Positions 53,750-64,000 of a DNA stretch of 64,000 nucleotides are shown piece after piece. The stretch covers positions 21,351,322 to 21,415,321 of the forward strand of contig CM022671.1 of the NCBI GenBank assembly GCA_012295275.1, written 5' to 3'. The notes under the pieces were generated by a model, which was not told the DNA's origin, made no database searches, and worked only from the letters and a program-made list of their open reading frames with translations. A program made the position numbers and the translations under genes. The stretch is from Chrysomallon squamiferum (lineage: Eukaryota > Mollusca > Gastropoda > Neomphalida > Peltospiridae). Every line of letters starts with the position of its first letter. Position 1 is the stretch's first letter.

Positions 53750-55240
53750 CTAAATTGAAAAAAAAATTATTACAAATTTAAACATTTTTATCACTTAAAC
53801 TTTCTATTTAATATTTTCAGGTTATAATTTGATTAAGTACCATGTCCCATATAACTAAGTATTTGCTGGCAAGCTATCTCAATTATGGACAAGATAATAC
53901 AAGTCAAGTGTTTGCTTTAGTGAACTCATACAAAGACAGCAGACTGTTACATTCAAGGTATGGTTTTATTTGTTCCCCAAATCCAGCTGTAAAAATAAAA
54001 TTATATTACTGCAAAATTTGATGAAAGTGTTTACTTTCTTCATATTACTGTAATAACATTTGAGTACATTTGTTTTCTGCATCAATGTTAACTTTAAAAC
54101 ATTTCTCAGTCAATTTCGTTGAAGTTGCTTTAAAAAAGTTCAGTAAATGATGAGTCTTGTATTGTGTAATAACCAAAATAAAAAAACGTCAGCTATTACT
54201 GCACTTAACGTTTCAAATTTTTAAAAGAGATAAATAATACCGTATTTAATCTTTATCTTGATGAATTCAAAGGGTAACTTTATGCTTATCTATGGACAAC
54301 AGACATTATATCTCAAATTTTGTTTATCAACTTCTAACACTCTGCTTCATAATAAGATTCGTTTTAATTAATTATCATCTTCTACACTGCCGATATTGAC
54401 AAATAATGATACTACATTGACAGTCAATTAACGTATCGTATCATCAGACGATCAGCTTTTATTAATTACAATTCCTTAATTGGTTATAAATTAATAATTT
54501 ACTTCTAGATATACATTGTGGCTATACGCCCTGGTCTAAAGATTGAATATCTTGAAATCGATTATTAATAATAAATGAAATATATTTAAAAATTAAGAAT
54601 TAATATCAAAAATATTAAATAAAATTTAAAAATGACACTCTTAAGTACCGTCGTTCCTACTTTAAAAAAATAATAATAAATTTTATGTTAAACTAACATC
54701 ACCAACACTCAAAATTATATTACTTTTTCAAGTTAATGCGACAATGATAGCATGTTTTGCATTAAAACGATTTCTGATCAAACTATTTTTCACTAAAATA
54801 TAAATGTCACGCCATTTTGTTTAGACTGGTAACTGCTATTTTCGACTGGTGTAAAACAAATAAATATACTGCGTCTCTTTCGTCTTACGGCTTCTTTTTG
54901 TTGAATATCGGTGTAGTTAAACCAGTATTCACCATGCATTCGTTCGTAAATAAGCGCTACAAATTTACGTTAATACCTAAAAATAAAAGAATTCGTGATT
55001 AATTTTTTCCCATATTTATAAAACTTTTTTTTATTACCTTTATTTTTATTAGTTTTATTTTATTTTATTTTGTAATTATTATTTGGGTTTATTTTTGTGG
55101 AATAGATAAATCATTTATTATATCAAAACGCACAGGATATAATAAATAGTCCGTTGTCAAAGACTTTTTTTTATTACATTCAGCAGGTTAAAAAAAAAAT
55201 TAAAAAGAACAAACTTCATATCGAACTTTATTTTACTTTT

Positions 55241-55279
<39 letters not shown>

Positions 55280-55497
55280 GTGTTCAGTTTAATATTCTGC
55301 TTGTCTTGATAATTATTTTTTATAGAATTAAAAGTATTATTCTTATTGTTTTCATTTTCATTTTTTTATTATTTCATATATTATATATGTTTTGTTTTTT
55401 CCTCATGAGTTTATTAATGATTATACTTAAAATATTGTATCTGTATGTTGTCAATATTTAACGATATAATGCAATCACTTCAGAGTACATTTTTATG

Positions 55498-55536
<39 letters not shown>

Positions 55537-56119
55537 TATTATTTTGTTGTTGTTGTTGTTGTTGATTCTCACAATTGGTTTAATATATTAATAAGACACA
55601 TGCAGATCATTTAAGTTAAAGAAAATATTTATCTATACAAACACAGACGCAAACCATTTCTTTATTTTCAGTTCAAGGTCGATCTACTAGAAGCCGTGTC
55701 ATCTTTATACATGACCAAACACTCAGGACGTGTATATGTGCATGTATCTGTGGTATATCTATTATCTGTGTGTTTGCGTATGTTTGTGAGCGTGTCAGTG
55801 CATGTCTTTGAGGCGTAAATGTGTGTATCTTGAATGTATCTGTGGTGTATGTCTGCGTACGTGCGTGTATCTGAAGTATATCCGTGTGTTGGTGCGTGTA
55901 TCAAAGGCGCAATAACCGCTAATAGAAAAATGTACTGATAAGTTGAACATTCTATTTTCTTGTACGTAATGTGAAATGTTTACGTATTTGTCTGTCTATC
56001 TGTCTCTTTATTTTAATAAAAGTTTAGTTTCTCATGAGTAGAGAGTGTGTTGTAATAATAATAATAGTAATTTACTGTTAAATTTAATGATTTATTTATA
56101 ATATTTAAAACATAATAAT

Positions 56120-56122
56120 AAA

Positions 56123-56175
<53 letters not shown>
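56120..56175. repeat. (AAT)n microsatellite
   Basis: About 18 AAT units. Confidence 0.95.
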
Positions 56176-56176
<1 letters not shown>

Positions 56177-57702
56177 CTATGGAACTGTCTTTTGATCCAT
56201 TTTTTATTTACCAGTATTTTGGCAAATTTTACATATTAAAATTTATAAAAGGTCAGTAACCTATAATAGGTCTTTTCTTTGCCGTATTCTTTGTGTTTTC
56301 TTTGCCGTATTCTTTGTGTTTTCTGTACCGAAGGACAAACGTGTTGTTATTTGACTTCCAGGTTTTTCTGCTTCATTTCAGTTGTTAGATTGAGAAAATA
56401 AGTTTTAGCTGTTGGTATATTTTATTTACGATAATGACTGAATTTTCTTTCTTTTCATGAATGGGTAGGGTCTAACATCTTTTTTACATCTAAATAATAT
56501 TATATATTTTTCCGTTCTCTGTAAAAATAAAATATCTGGATTCACATTTTATTTTAAAATAATTACATTTTGAAAAAGCTGCTATTGGTGGGTGATGTTT
56601 GTAGAATGGAACTTGCGTATTTCTGTGTACTGGAGGAAACAACACAGTTTAATGCACCAGATTCGACTGTTTTTTGTCTGAACTATATATGGTTCTAAAA
56701 TTACATGTATTAAATAATTTATTTTTTTATAATATATATAATTTAATACACGTAATTTTAACTGCCTTATATAGTTTATATCACACTATAGCTTATATGT
56801 ATTTGTATATCGAAACAGTTAATGGATAATAAAATAATTGATTAAAATTTATCTAAATGTCGTTTGTTTGAATAGTTTTAATATTATATCCGTGTCGTTG
56901 ACTTATTATAACAGACAGATTTAGCTCTGATAACTGAATACAACGTGACCCTGATTCAGTACAAGTTTCTAAATTAAAGAACCATTTTTACTATGTATAA
57001 ACATTTAGCTGTTTGAAAGTGTAAAGAAGAACGGATTTTGGTGGGTTGATTATAAGAATCCTGAAGCTGAAACTGAACAGGTTAACATTCGACGAAGTTG
57101 TCAGGTTTTACATTCTGAATCTAATTTTACATAATGCAAGAAGGCTGTGATTTCCATTTTTATTGAACGAAGCATTCGTGTGTAATATAACATGTCACTG
57201 TGCTTCAGTGGAGGCTTCTGTCTTTTAAGGTGATAATTTCCCTCCTACCCAAAACATGATATTACTGTCATCATTGTTGTCAAGCTCTTCGTGCATATTG
57301 TTTTAAAAATGTTACCAGTTCCTAAGTTTATTTTATGTGAAAAAAACAGGCCGGATTAATTCACGAGTTGGTAAAACTGTTTTCACATCAGCCATAGAGA
57401 TCATAAAGATCCTAGATTTTTAAACTGATAACCTGAAATTTAATAAAGAAGAAAATCTAATTCAAATATTGATTGATTGTATAATCTGGTATCATTGTAT
57501 CAATCATGAAGTAGAACAGAAAATATTAATTTCCTAGAAATAGCTTCCATATTCTGAAGTCAACTGGTCGTTTTTAACAGTTTATAATGACCACGTATTT
57601 AACAATTTCAAGCATAACTTAGAGTTTTAGTTTTAAAAGCAAAACAGTTTTATTACGATGGTTGGGAGACACCTGATAATTAATTTGTTCCAACTACATA
57701 AA

Positions 57703-57835
57703 TTCTTAGCGGACTAAAAATGTGTATTAAAATCTTAGCGGACTAAAAATGTGTATTTAAATTCTTAGCGGACTAAAAATGTGTATTTAAATTCTTAGCG
57801 TACTAAAAAATGTGTATTTAAATGCTAACGCTGTA
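57703..57835. repeat. 35-bp tandem repeat, about four copies
   Basis: Units of the form cttagcggactaaaaatgtg followed by tatttaaatt start near 57708, 57735, 57772 and 57795. The last copy is diverged (gtactaaaaaa) and runs into ctaacg. Confidence 0.9.
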
Positions 57836-58578
57836 CAAACGATCAAAATAGAAAGATGAGATCTAAATGATCGATAACAAATATCAATTCATAATTTAAA
57901 AAAAAAAAAAACAACAACTATTACTGTATTTTTCTCTCTAATTCCGAAAGATGTCGTCTTGATATTGACTTAATTTCTACAATTCTTTGTTGCTTTCATT
58001 CTCTTAACATTGTCGAAGCAAACGGTTCAATATTCTGATTCATTTCAACGTTTAGGCTCTTAGTTACCGTAATATATGAAATAACAGAGCTTCCATTCAA
58101 ACGTATTTAGTTATTTTTGTTTTGCTGCGATATGATCAGCGATAAAAAAAGGGGGGGGGAAGAAAAACCCAGAGAAACTCCAAATAACAGTGAGTAAAGC
58201 TGTTACATTTCTGAAAAGGATTATATGTGTATATGTATGTAAGTTTTTGTGCTTTGTGCATAATTAACGTAATACGAATAATTCAAAAGAGCTCGTTAGA
58301 TTTGACATTGGTTATCTGCAGAGATTCTGGAGTGATTTTGTAGTATTTCTTCATCCACATTTAATTTCTGTTTCATTTCAATCTTTGGGTTACCCTCTAA
58401 AGACCATTTTGTTATATTTACCTTTGTCTGACACCAAATAGCCGATGTTTGTTTGTGCTGGGGTGTCGTTAAATATTCATTCTTTCACTCTTTCTTTCTT
58501 TCTTCACCCTCTAAAGATCTTTATAAATCAGTGATATTTCATTTAAAAAGACAGACAAGAGATGTAAAAACAGGGAGT

Positions 58579-58584
58579 TTTATT
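58579..58584 (-). terminator. Candidate caveolin poly(A) signal
   Basis: An AATAAA hexamer on the minus strand about 395 nt after the stop, with T/G-rich sense sequence shortly downstream (about 58545-58565). No nearer perfect hexamer was seen, so a 3' UTR of about 400 nt is likely. Confidence 0.5.
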
Positions 58585-58978
58585 TAATATCACAGATAAG
58601 ACGTTTCTCTATGTACAAGTCAACTGATTTCTTTCTTTACATTATTAGATACATTAACATGCAAAATATGAAAAGAAAAAAAAAGGACTAGTGAGAAGAA
58701 ATGCCATGGCAGGAGACTGAAAAGAAGATATTATGTAACTGAGGTAAAATCTTTATACGATTATTTACAGTCAAGAGGAAACAGGAAAATTGGTCAAGAT
58801 GATTCACTTCCGAGAAAAGAAAAATGTCCGTACAACAGGGCCCTGTTGTCAACCAGAGATGTTAAACTGGTTTTTGATTGTTTGTTGTTGTTCTCTTTGC
58901 CTTTCTTTCTTTTTCTTTACAAAGAATATTTCGTTTGCCCAATGAAAGAGAAATTAGTTAACGGACTATTTATCATTT

Positions 58979-61032
58979 TTACTTGTTTTCCACTTTTATG
59001 TTGCTAAAGAACATTCCCATGGCTTCGCAAACTGGAGCCAAACAACACTGCATAATAGAGCCGAAGAATTTCTGCGCGCATCCCAGATTGATCATGCAGA
59101 CCTTGTAGCAGGGTCCGATGTGCCAGATGTGCTGGAACGCGATCATCGCGAACTCGCATCCCCAGCAGAAGGCGATGAAGATGCCGCATAGCAAAGTCAG
59201 GACCTTGTAACAGCAGTTCTTCGTGCAGGTGAAGCATTTGTAGGAGTTCACCCATACACAGTCCATAGAGTGAATACTCTCAGGCTCCCCGAAAACATCC
59301 TCGAAGTTGACCTGAAGAAAACAGGGAAAAACAATCATAAAGTAATAAAACGGAAAGTAATTGTTGTAAACGATTAAAGTTTTTAAACTAGCTGAAACGG
59401 AATGCATTTAGTTATCAGTTATTTGTACAAGTGGGGGTTTTGAAATCTATTTTCAGTTCATAAAAAACTGTTTTATTATTATTTTAATGTAAATTTAGTT
59501 AATAATAATCTATTTAATTGAAGGTTCATCTAGATTTATTTAATAATAATTTATTTAATTGATGATTTAATCTATATTTAGTTAATAATTATATAAACTG
59601 TTACAGTTTTAACTAGTTTTAACTGACATCTCTTTAGTAATTGTTTTCAACGATGAATTTTTTTCTTTCGTGTTATCAGATATTATTTTTGTTTAATTGG
59701 ATCTGTTTTCAAGCACAATATTTTAAATATTAACTGCTAGAATTAATAGGTTTTGAAGACTCCGTTGTAACATCGCATTGTTCTATTTTTTGTTTTTATT
59801 TTCTGGAATACGTCTCATTCATGTTCTGAAACAATTTATTATCAACTGACATTTAACGTCCTTCTTAATTATATATGTTATTTAGAAAACACTATGCTAA
59901 ATTCTTAGCATATTAACTGTTACTGTTGTTCATATATTTTATTTGACATAGGTAACATTTTTCCAAAAATTTTATAAAACGATTAGAAATTATTATTACC
60001 AGTGATTTATTTATTTACGTAATTCTGTATTGAATTTTTCTTTTATTTATTTTATTCTCAACCTTTTATTATTATGATTATATGTGCATGTATGTAAAAT
60101 TAGTACACTGATTCTAATAGATGCTATATATAAGATATAACTGTTACTGTTTTAAGATAACAGCTTTATCCAGTTCAAGTGAAATGAGATCATAAGACAG
60201 TATTTCGTTTTTGTTGGTGATTATATGATGACGGTTTTATTATTATTATTAGTAGTAGTAGTAGCCGTAGTAGTATAAGTTGTAGTAGTAGTAGTAGTAG
60301 TAGTAGTAGTCGTAGTAGTAGCAGTAACAACAGCAACAGTAGTAGTAGTTGTTATTGTTGTAGAGTAGTAGTTGTAGTAGTAGTAGTTAATTCATTGCCT
60401 GAATTGTTTTCTGTGCATGTTTTGTAGCTAAATCATTTCTGAACTTTTTTCTTATTGATATAATTGTTATTTTTACTGAACTCAGAATAAAGCGTACCAA
60501 ACAATTGATATTAAATATTATCAACAAAGCTGTCACGGGGATTATTTATCGTTTAATTCAGATACCGTCTTAATCCATTCATTTTCGACTTGATGGCTTT
60601 TTTTTTTTTTTTTTTTTTATTATGGTCTATAAAACGCAACAACGAGCTTCATTTCCTTTTGTTGTTGCTTAGCAACAAAGTTCATAAACAAAGATACGAC
60701 ACTGTTCTTTACAACTGATCGAAGGCGTCTGCGAATCATTCACAAAATTAATAACTATTATTAATTCATATAAACACACACACATAGAGAGACAGACAGA
60801 CAGACACACACACACACACACACACACAAGAATCTGTGGCGAAGATTTTGATGATACGGTTCAGAAATTACTTTCAGTTTGGGGTCTTTGATAACTAATT
60901 CATTTTGATAGCATCGTGATCAACAGTTTCAAAAGCATTTTTCATTAAACTTTTTATCCTGTATCGTAAAAGTGTATTAGGTAATAATCAAGCAAAAAAA
61001 AAAAAATACAAATAAAACGTCTTTATTACTTT

Positions 61033-61069
<37 letters not shown>

Positions 61070-61592
61070 TACTTTGAAAACGAATTTATATTCTAGCTAA
61101 GGTTTATTTTCTATGAATATATCAATATTCATAAATTTTATTTTAAAGGATGTATTAGAATATAAAAAAAATTATTATCCAAGCTATATGAAAATTAAAT
61201 AGGAGGAATTTACACTTTTGTTGTATATTTTAATTCCAGATAAAAGATATTTGTAAGTTTATTTTTTATTTTTTTTATTTATGAACTCCCAAATGAGCAT
61301 AGAATGTTTTTAAAGAAATAATAGACCCACTAAATACATTTTCAAATATGATTTCTTTAAAATTCGACTTATGCCATAAAAATAAAACGAAACGAAACAC
61401 TGAAAGAAAAGAAAGAAACTGAAAACGAAACGAAATCTTATTTCTTTTCCTTAAAAAAAAAAAAAAAAAAAAAAAAGGAAAAAAAAAAAAAAAAGAAAGA
61501 AAGAATGAAGAAATAAAAAATCTTACCCCAACATGCGAGTTAAGATCATTTGGATCTCTGTTAGCCAAATCGACAGGTGTTTGTTCGGTCAT
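58979..61592 (-). CDS. Caveolin, 2 coding exons, cysteine-rich
   Basis: Exons 61592-61527 (22 codons) and 59311-58979 (110 codons plus stop) join in phase 0 through a GTAAGA donor and a TTCAG acceptor, giving 132 aa. The start MTEQTPVDLANRDPNDLNSH matches the DLxNRDPxxLNxH block of caveolins. The signature FEDVFGEPES follows at residues 25-34, then the scaffolding-domain pattern V-W-x-x-S-Y-x-x-F-T-x-x-K (41-53). A hydrophobic re-entrant membrane segment lies at about 59-96, with HIWHIGPC (83-90). The end EAMGMFFSNIKV corresponds to EAVGKIFSNVRI of vertebrate caveolins. Role by family: oligomeric cytosol-facing coat protein of caveolae, palmitoylated on C-terminal cysteines. Oddities: 14 cysteines, and Phe67 where CAV1 has the hairpin proline P110. 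Which vertebrate paralogue it resembles is not resolvable. Confidence 0.95.
60238..60388. repeat. Degenerate (AGT)n array
   Basis: ATT units lead into interrupted AGT/AGC-type trinucleotides. Confidence 0.9.
60778..60828. repeat. (AC)n / (AGAC)n microsatellite
   Basis: Short CAGA block embedded in AC dinucleotides. Confidence 0.9.
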
Positions 61593-61870
61593 TTTGAAAA
61601 TTGCTTTAAAGTAAATCCAATCAAAACTCCAACAGACGACAATTCAAAAGTTTATGCCAGCCGACCCCAAGCAGGAATGAAGGATTTGGAAGCATCCTGG
61701 CTTATAATAAATGTTTACTTGGATACTTGTTTGTCATCTCAACGACATACAATACGCTGCACGGTCGCTTAGAAAGTGTATCCATATACAAACTAAAATC
61801 CCTCCCACTTTCGGAAATTTTCACCGAAGCGTTGAAATAAACAGGTCACGTGACTATGGAACTGTTTCTC
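61593..61870 (-). promoter_or_regulatory. Caveolin upstream region with a perfect GTCACGTGAC palindrome
   Basis: About 255 nt upstream of the ATG is GTCACGTGAC (61845-61854), a perfect 10-bp E-box palindrome matching the CLEAR/M-box type bound by MiT/TFE and USF bHLH-ZIP factors. A GGGAGGG stretch lies near 61798-61804 and a weak TATA-like TGTATATGG near 61781-61789. The motifs are seen; regulation is inferred. Confidence 0.45.
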
Positions 61871-63174
61871 CTTTCCCATATTGATCTCCAATCTACGTGT
61901 TTCCGACGATTCCAAATAATACACCCAAAAAAAAGAAATACCAAAAGTAACCTAGTGACACCAGGGCATTTCCTTTCTTTGGTTAAGGGGGGGTGCATGA
62001 AATGCACAAGAAATGTTGAAGTTAATTCCTCGTTTCAGTGAAAGAATTCGACGTTTAGGGATTTCGCCTTAAAAATGTTTCTTATACTTCTGTCAAAAAT
62101 GGGAGACTAATTTTATTTTATTTATTTATTTTTATTTTTATTTTTTCGTTACACAGAAATCTGAGTAAAATCAAATGTAACTGTCTCTTCTGTGATAATT
62201 TAATATGTTGCTCTCAGTTTAAAGATCTTGATAAGACAGTTCAGAGCCATCATTATCAAAAATCTTCAGTATTATTTTCAATGTAATCACCGCCGTTTCC
62301 TTAAAGAAATTCAACGTTAAAACAAACAACAATAAAGCAATAAAGACTAAAATAGGATGAATTTGTCAAACATATGAGGGCTTTTCTTTTTGTATATTTT
62401 CGCTGAATAATATTATCCATAGTAGTACTGAAATATAGACGTGATCTTTTTCTTCGTTTCAAACCCATGAACGTACACCAACCCCACCCTTATGCTATTG
62501 CAGGGACTTCACTAAAGACCAGCATTATTTTGTATTTATTATTGAAGCATTTCTATTCACAGAACTCATTATTCGTTGCCTTTGGTGATAAACCGTTTCA
62601 CTGTCTGAGTCCTGATCGTATAATCCTGTTTTCGCATAAAGGTTGTAACTTGTACTAGATGCTTGCTTTTTATTCCTTTATATTGAAAACGTTTCACCTC
62701 ATAATAACTCAGTCCATTCTCCTGACTGTCAAATACACGAATGTGTGTGGGAATGTTGAAAAAGGAAAAAAGGAAGCACAATGAAAGCTTGTTCGTGCAT
62801 TTATTCTCTGCTCCTAATATTAAAAGTTAACTCAGTAGATCTTTTTTTTCTCGTAAGCTCACACAGAAATCTAAGTGTGGGTTACTATTAATGTTTTATT
62901 CATACCGCACTTATAATTATTATACATATATATTTATTTAGTTTTAGTTGTTTTGTCTTTTTTCAATTATTATTATTTTTTTCAAACCAGTCCCAATTTC
63001 GGTATAATTCTTATCAATACATTTTAAATTTTTCGTTGTTGTTTATATTAGGTCCGGGTCATTAATAAAGTAAATGAATATGCTCAGAAATGCAGGAGAG
63101 AATTCGGATTTAACATATTACCGAGTGAAAAAAATTAGTTATGTCCATAGAGTGCTGCAAAACTATTGTATTTA

Positions 63175-63226
<52 letters not shown>

Positions 63227-64000
63227 ATTATTGTTAGTTCTGTTGTATTGTATCTACAGTGACCATCATTCATTTACATTATTAGATATATAGATATAAA
63301 TATAGATATAGGTAGGCATATAGATAGATACAGATATATATATATACATATATATTTACATAAACATATATATATATATACACATACTAAGACACATATA
63401 TATATATTATTTCTTAACTGTTTTATTCACTGGAAGTACAGATCAGTGGGTGTTATTTGCAAATGGCAATAAAAAGCAAATTAGGAAAGGATTTCTGAGA
63501 ACTGACAGAGTTCTGTGCAGCAAAGTAATGCCACTCAGATACTGATGTTATCAAGATGCTTCACGGACATTAGTTATTTTTCTTTAAGGGGCACAATAAC
63601 CAGATTCAAAACAAGACAGTGTCTTAATTGATTACCTTCCCCGTTTAAGTCAGACACAATTTACTTGAAAATTCTTATAATAGTTCTATAAAATTAAGTA
63701 TGCATTATCCAAAATTACAAAAATTCCGAAAAGATCAGAAATGCCAAGCGTTTTTTCGAGAAGTTGAAGTACAGGTATCTTATAGTTTTTGGATAGTCTA
63801 TTGTAGACAAAATTTTATTTCATGCATTATACGTATTACATATAAGTACTTGCAGACTATCTGTGTAAGCCATATAATCATGAAATATTAATATAACTGG
63901 ATTGGAGGTGGGTGAATCTTTCATTTTATTTTATTTTATTTTTTTTTTTTTGTTAATATATTTCAAAATCGGAAAATTTCGACTTTATTCATGAGTACAT
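61871..64000. other. Region upstream of caveolin, no gene seen
   Basis: AT-rich with an (ATT)n array (63175-63225) and (TA)/(GATA)-type repeats (about 63285-63410). Short open frames show no recognisable domain. Confidence 0.6.
63175..63225. repeat. (ATT)n microsatellite
   Basis: About 17 ATT units. Confidence 0.95.

Larger units (their letters stand above)
53750..58560. other. Intergenic region between Bre1 and caveolin
   Basis: Upstream of Bre1 and downstream of caveolin. No coding exon recognised. It contains (GT)n (55243-55275), poly(T) (55500-55534), (GTT)n (55543-55564), (AAT)n (56121-56175), a duplicated 25-mer (56280-56329) and a 35-bp tandem repeat. A non-coding Bre1 first exon may lie within about 54.2-54.85 kb. 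Confidence 0.6.

Noticed and set aside
59004-59255. Second minus-strand frame within caveolin exon 2
   Set aside because: An alternative frame of the same exon; the caveolin frame matches the family end to end.

Overview
This is a eukaryotic, strongly AT-rich nuclear window with three recognisable protein-coding genes, all on the minus strand and all split by GT-AG introns. The rest is intergenic DNA crowded with microsatellites: (CT/GA)n, (GT/AC)n, (GATA)n, (ATT)n, (ACT/AGT)n and poly(T). Metazoan gene content (claudin/PMP22-like tetraspan, Bre1/RNF20-40, caveolin), large introns, long AT-rich 3' regions and this repeat spectrum suggest a lophotrochozoan. A mollusc is most likely, possibly a cephalopod. 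The sequence alone does not settle the species.

Layout. 1-32.5 kb: no convincing gene. It holds dense simple repeats, one 725-bp non-autonomous Tigger/pogo DNA transposon (19,467-20,191), a 95-bp inverted-repeat element (32,328-32,422), and a few CpG- or GC-richer islands that may be regulatory or exonic (about 4.5, 12.0, 13.3, 21.5-22.0, 25.6-26.0 and 31.3 kb). 32.6-40.55 kb: a four-exon TMEM47/PERP-like tetraspan gene encoding 196 aa, followed by an AT-rich stretch of about 5 kb that is probably a very long 3' UTR. 43.2-53.75 kb: an 18-coding-exon Bre1 (RNF20/RNF40-type) histone H2B E3 ubiquitin ligase of 944 aa, with a complete C3HC4 RING and one 2-nt frameshift in coding exon 2. 53.8-58.5 kb: intergenic, with a 35-bp tandem repeat. 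58.58-61.6 kb: a two-exon caveolin gene encoding 132 aa with 14 cysteines. 61.6-64 kb: the caveolin upstream region, with a perfect GTCACGTGAC palindrome, then more simple repeats.

The genes do not form a pathway. Bre1 is nuclear (H2B monoubiquitination). The tetraspan and caveolin are membrane proteins of junctions/plasma membrane and caveolae respectively. All exon joins were checked for reading-frame continuity, and the three CDS sum to whole codons (591, 2835 after removing the 2-nt insertion, and 399 nt including stops).

The most noteworthy observations are: the +2 frameshift in Bre1; a minisatellite in a Bre1 intron that has copied the splice acceptor and start of coding exon 4; the cysteine-rich caveolin lacking the usual hairpin proline; a (CA)n tract directly downstream of a 5' splice site in the tetraspan gene; and a Bre1 stop codon that shares a base with an AATAAA signal. 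I found no operon-like, CRISPR, phage or otherwise clearly undescribed multi-gene system.
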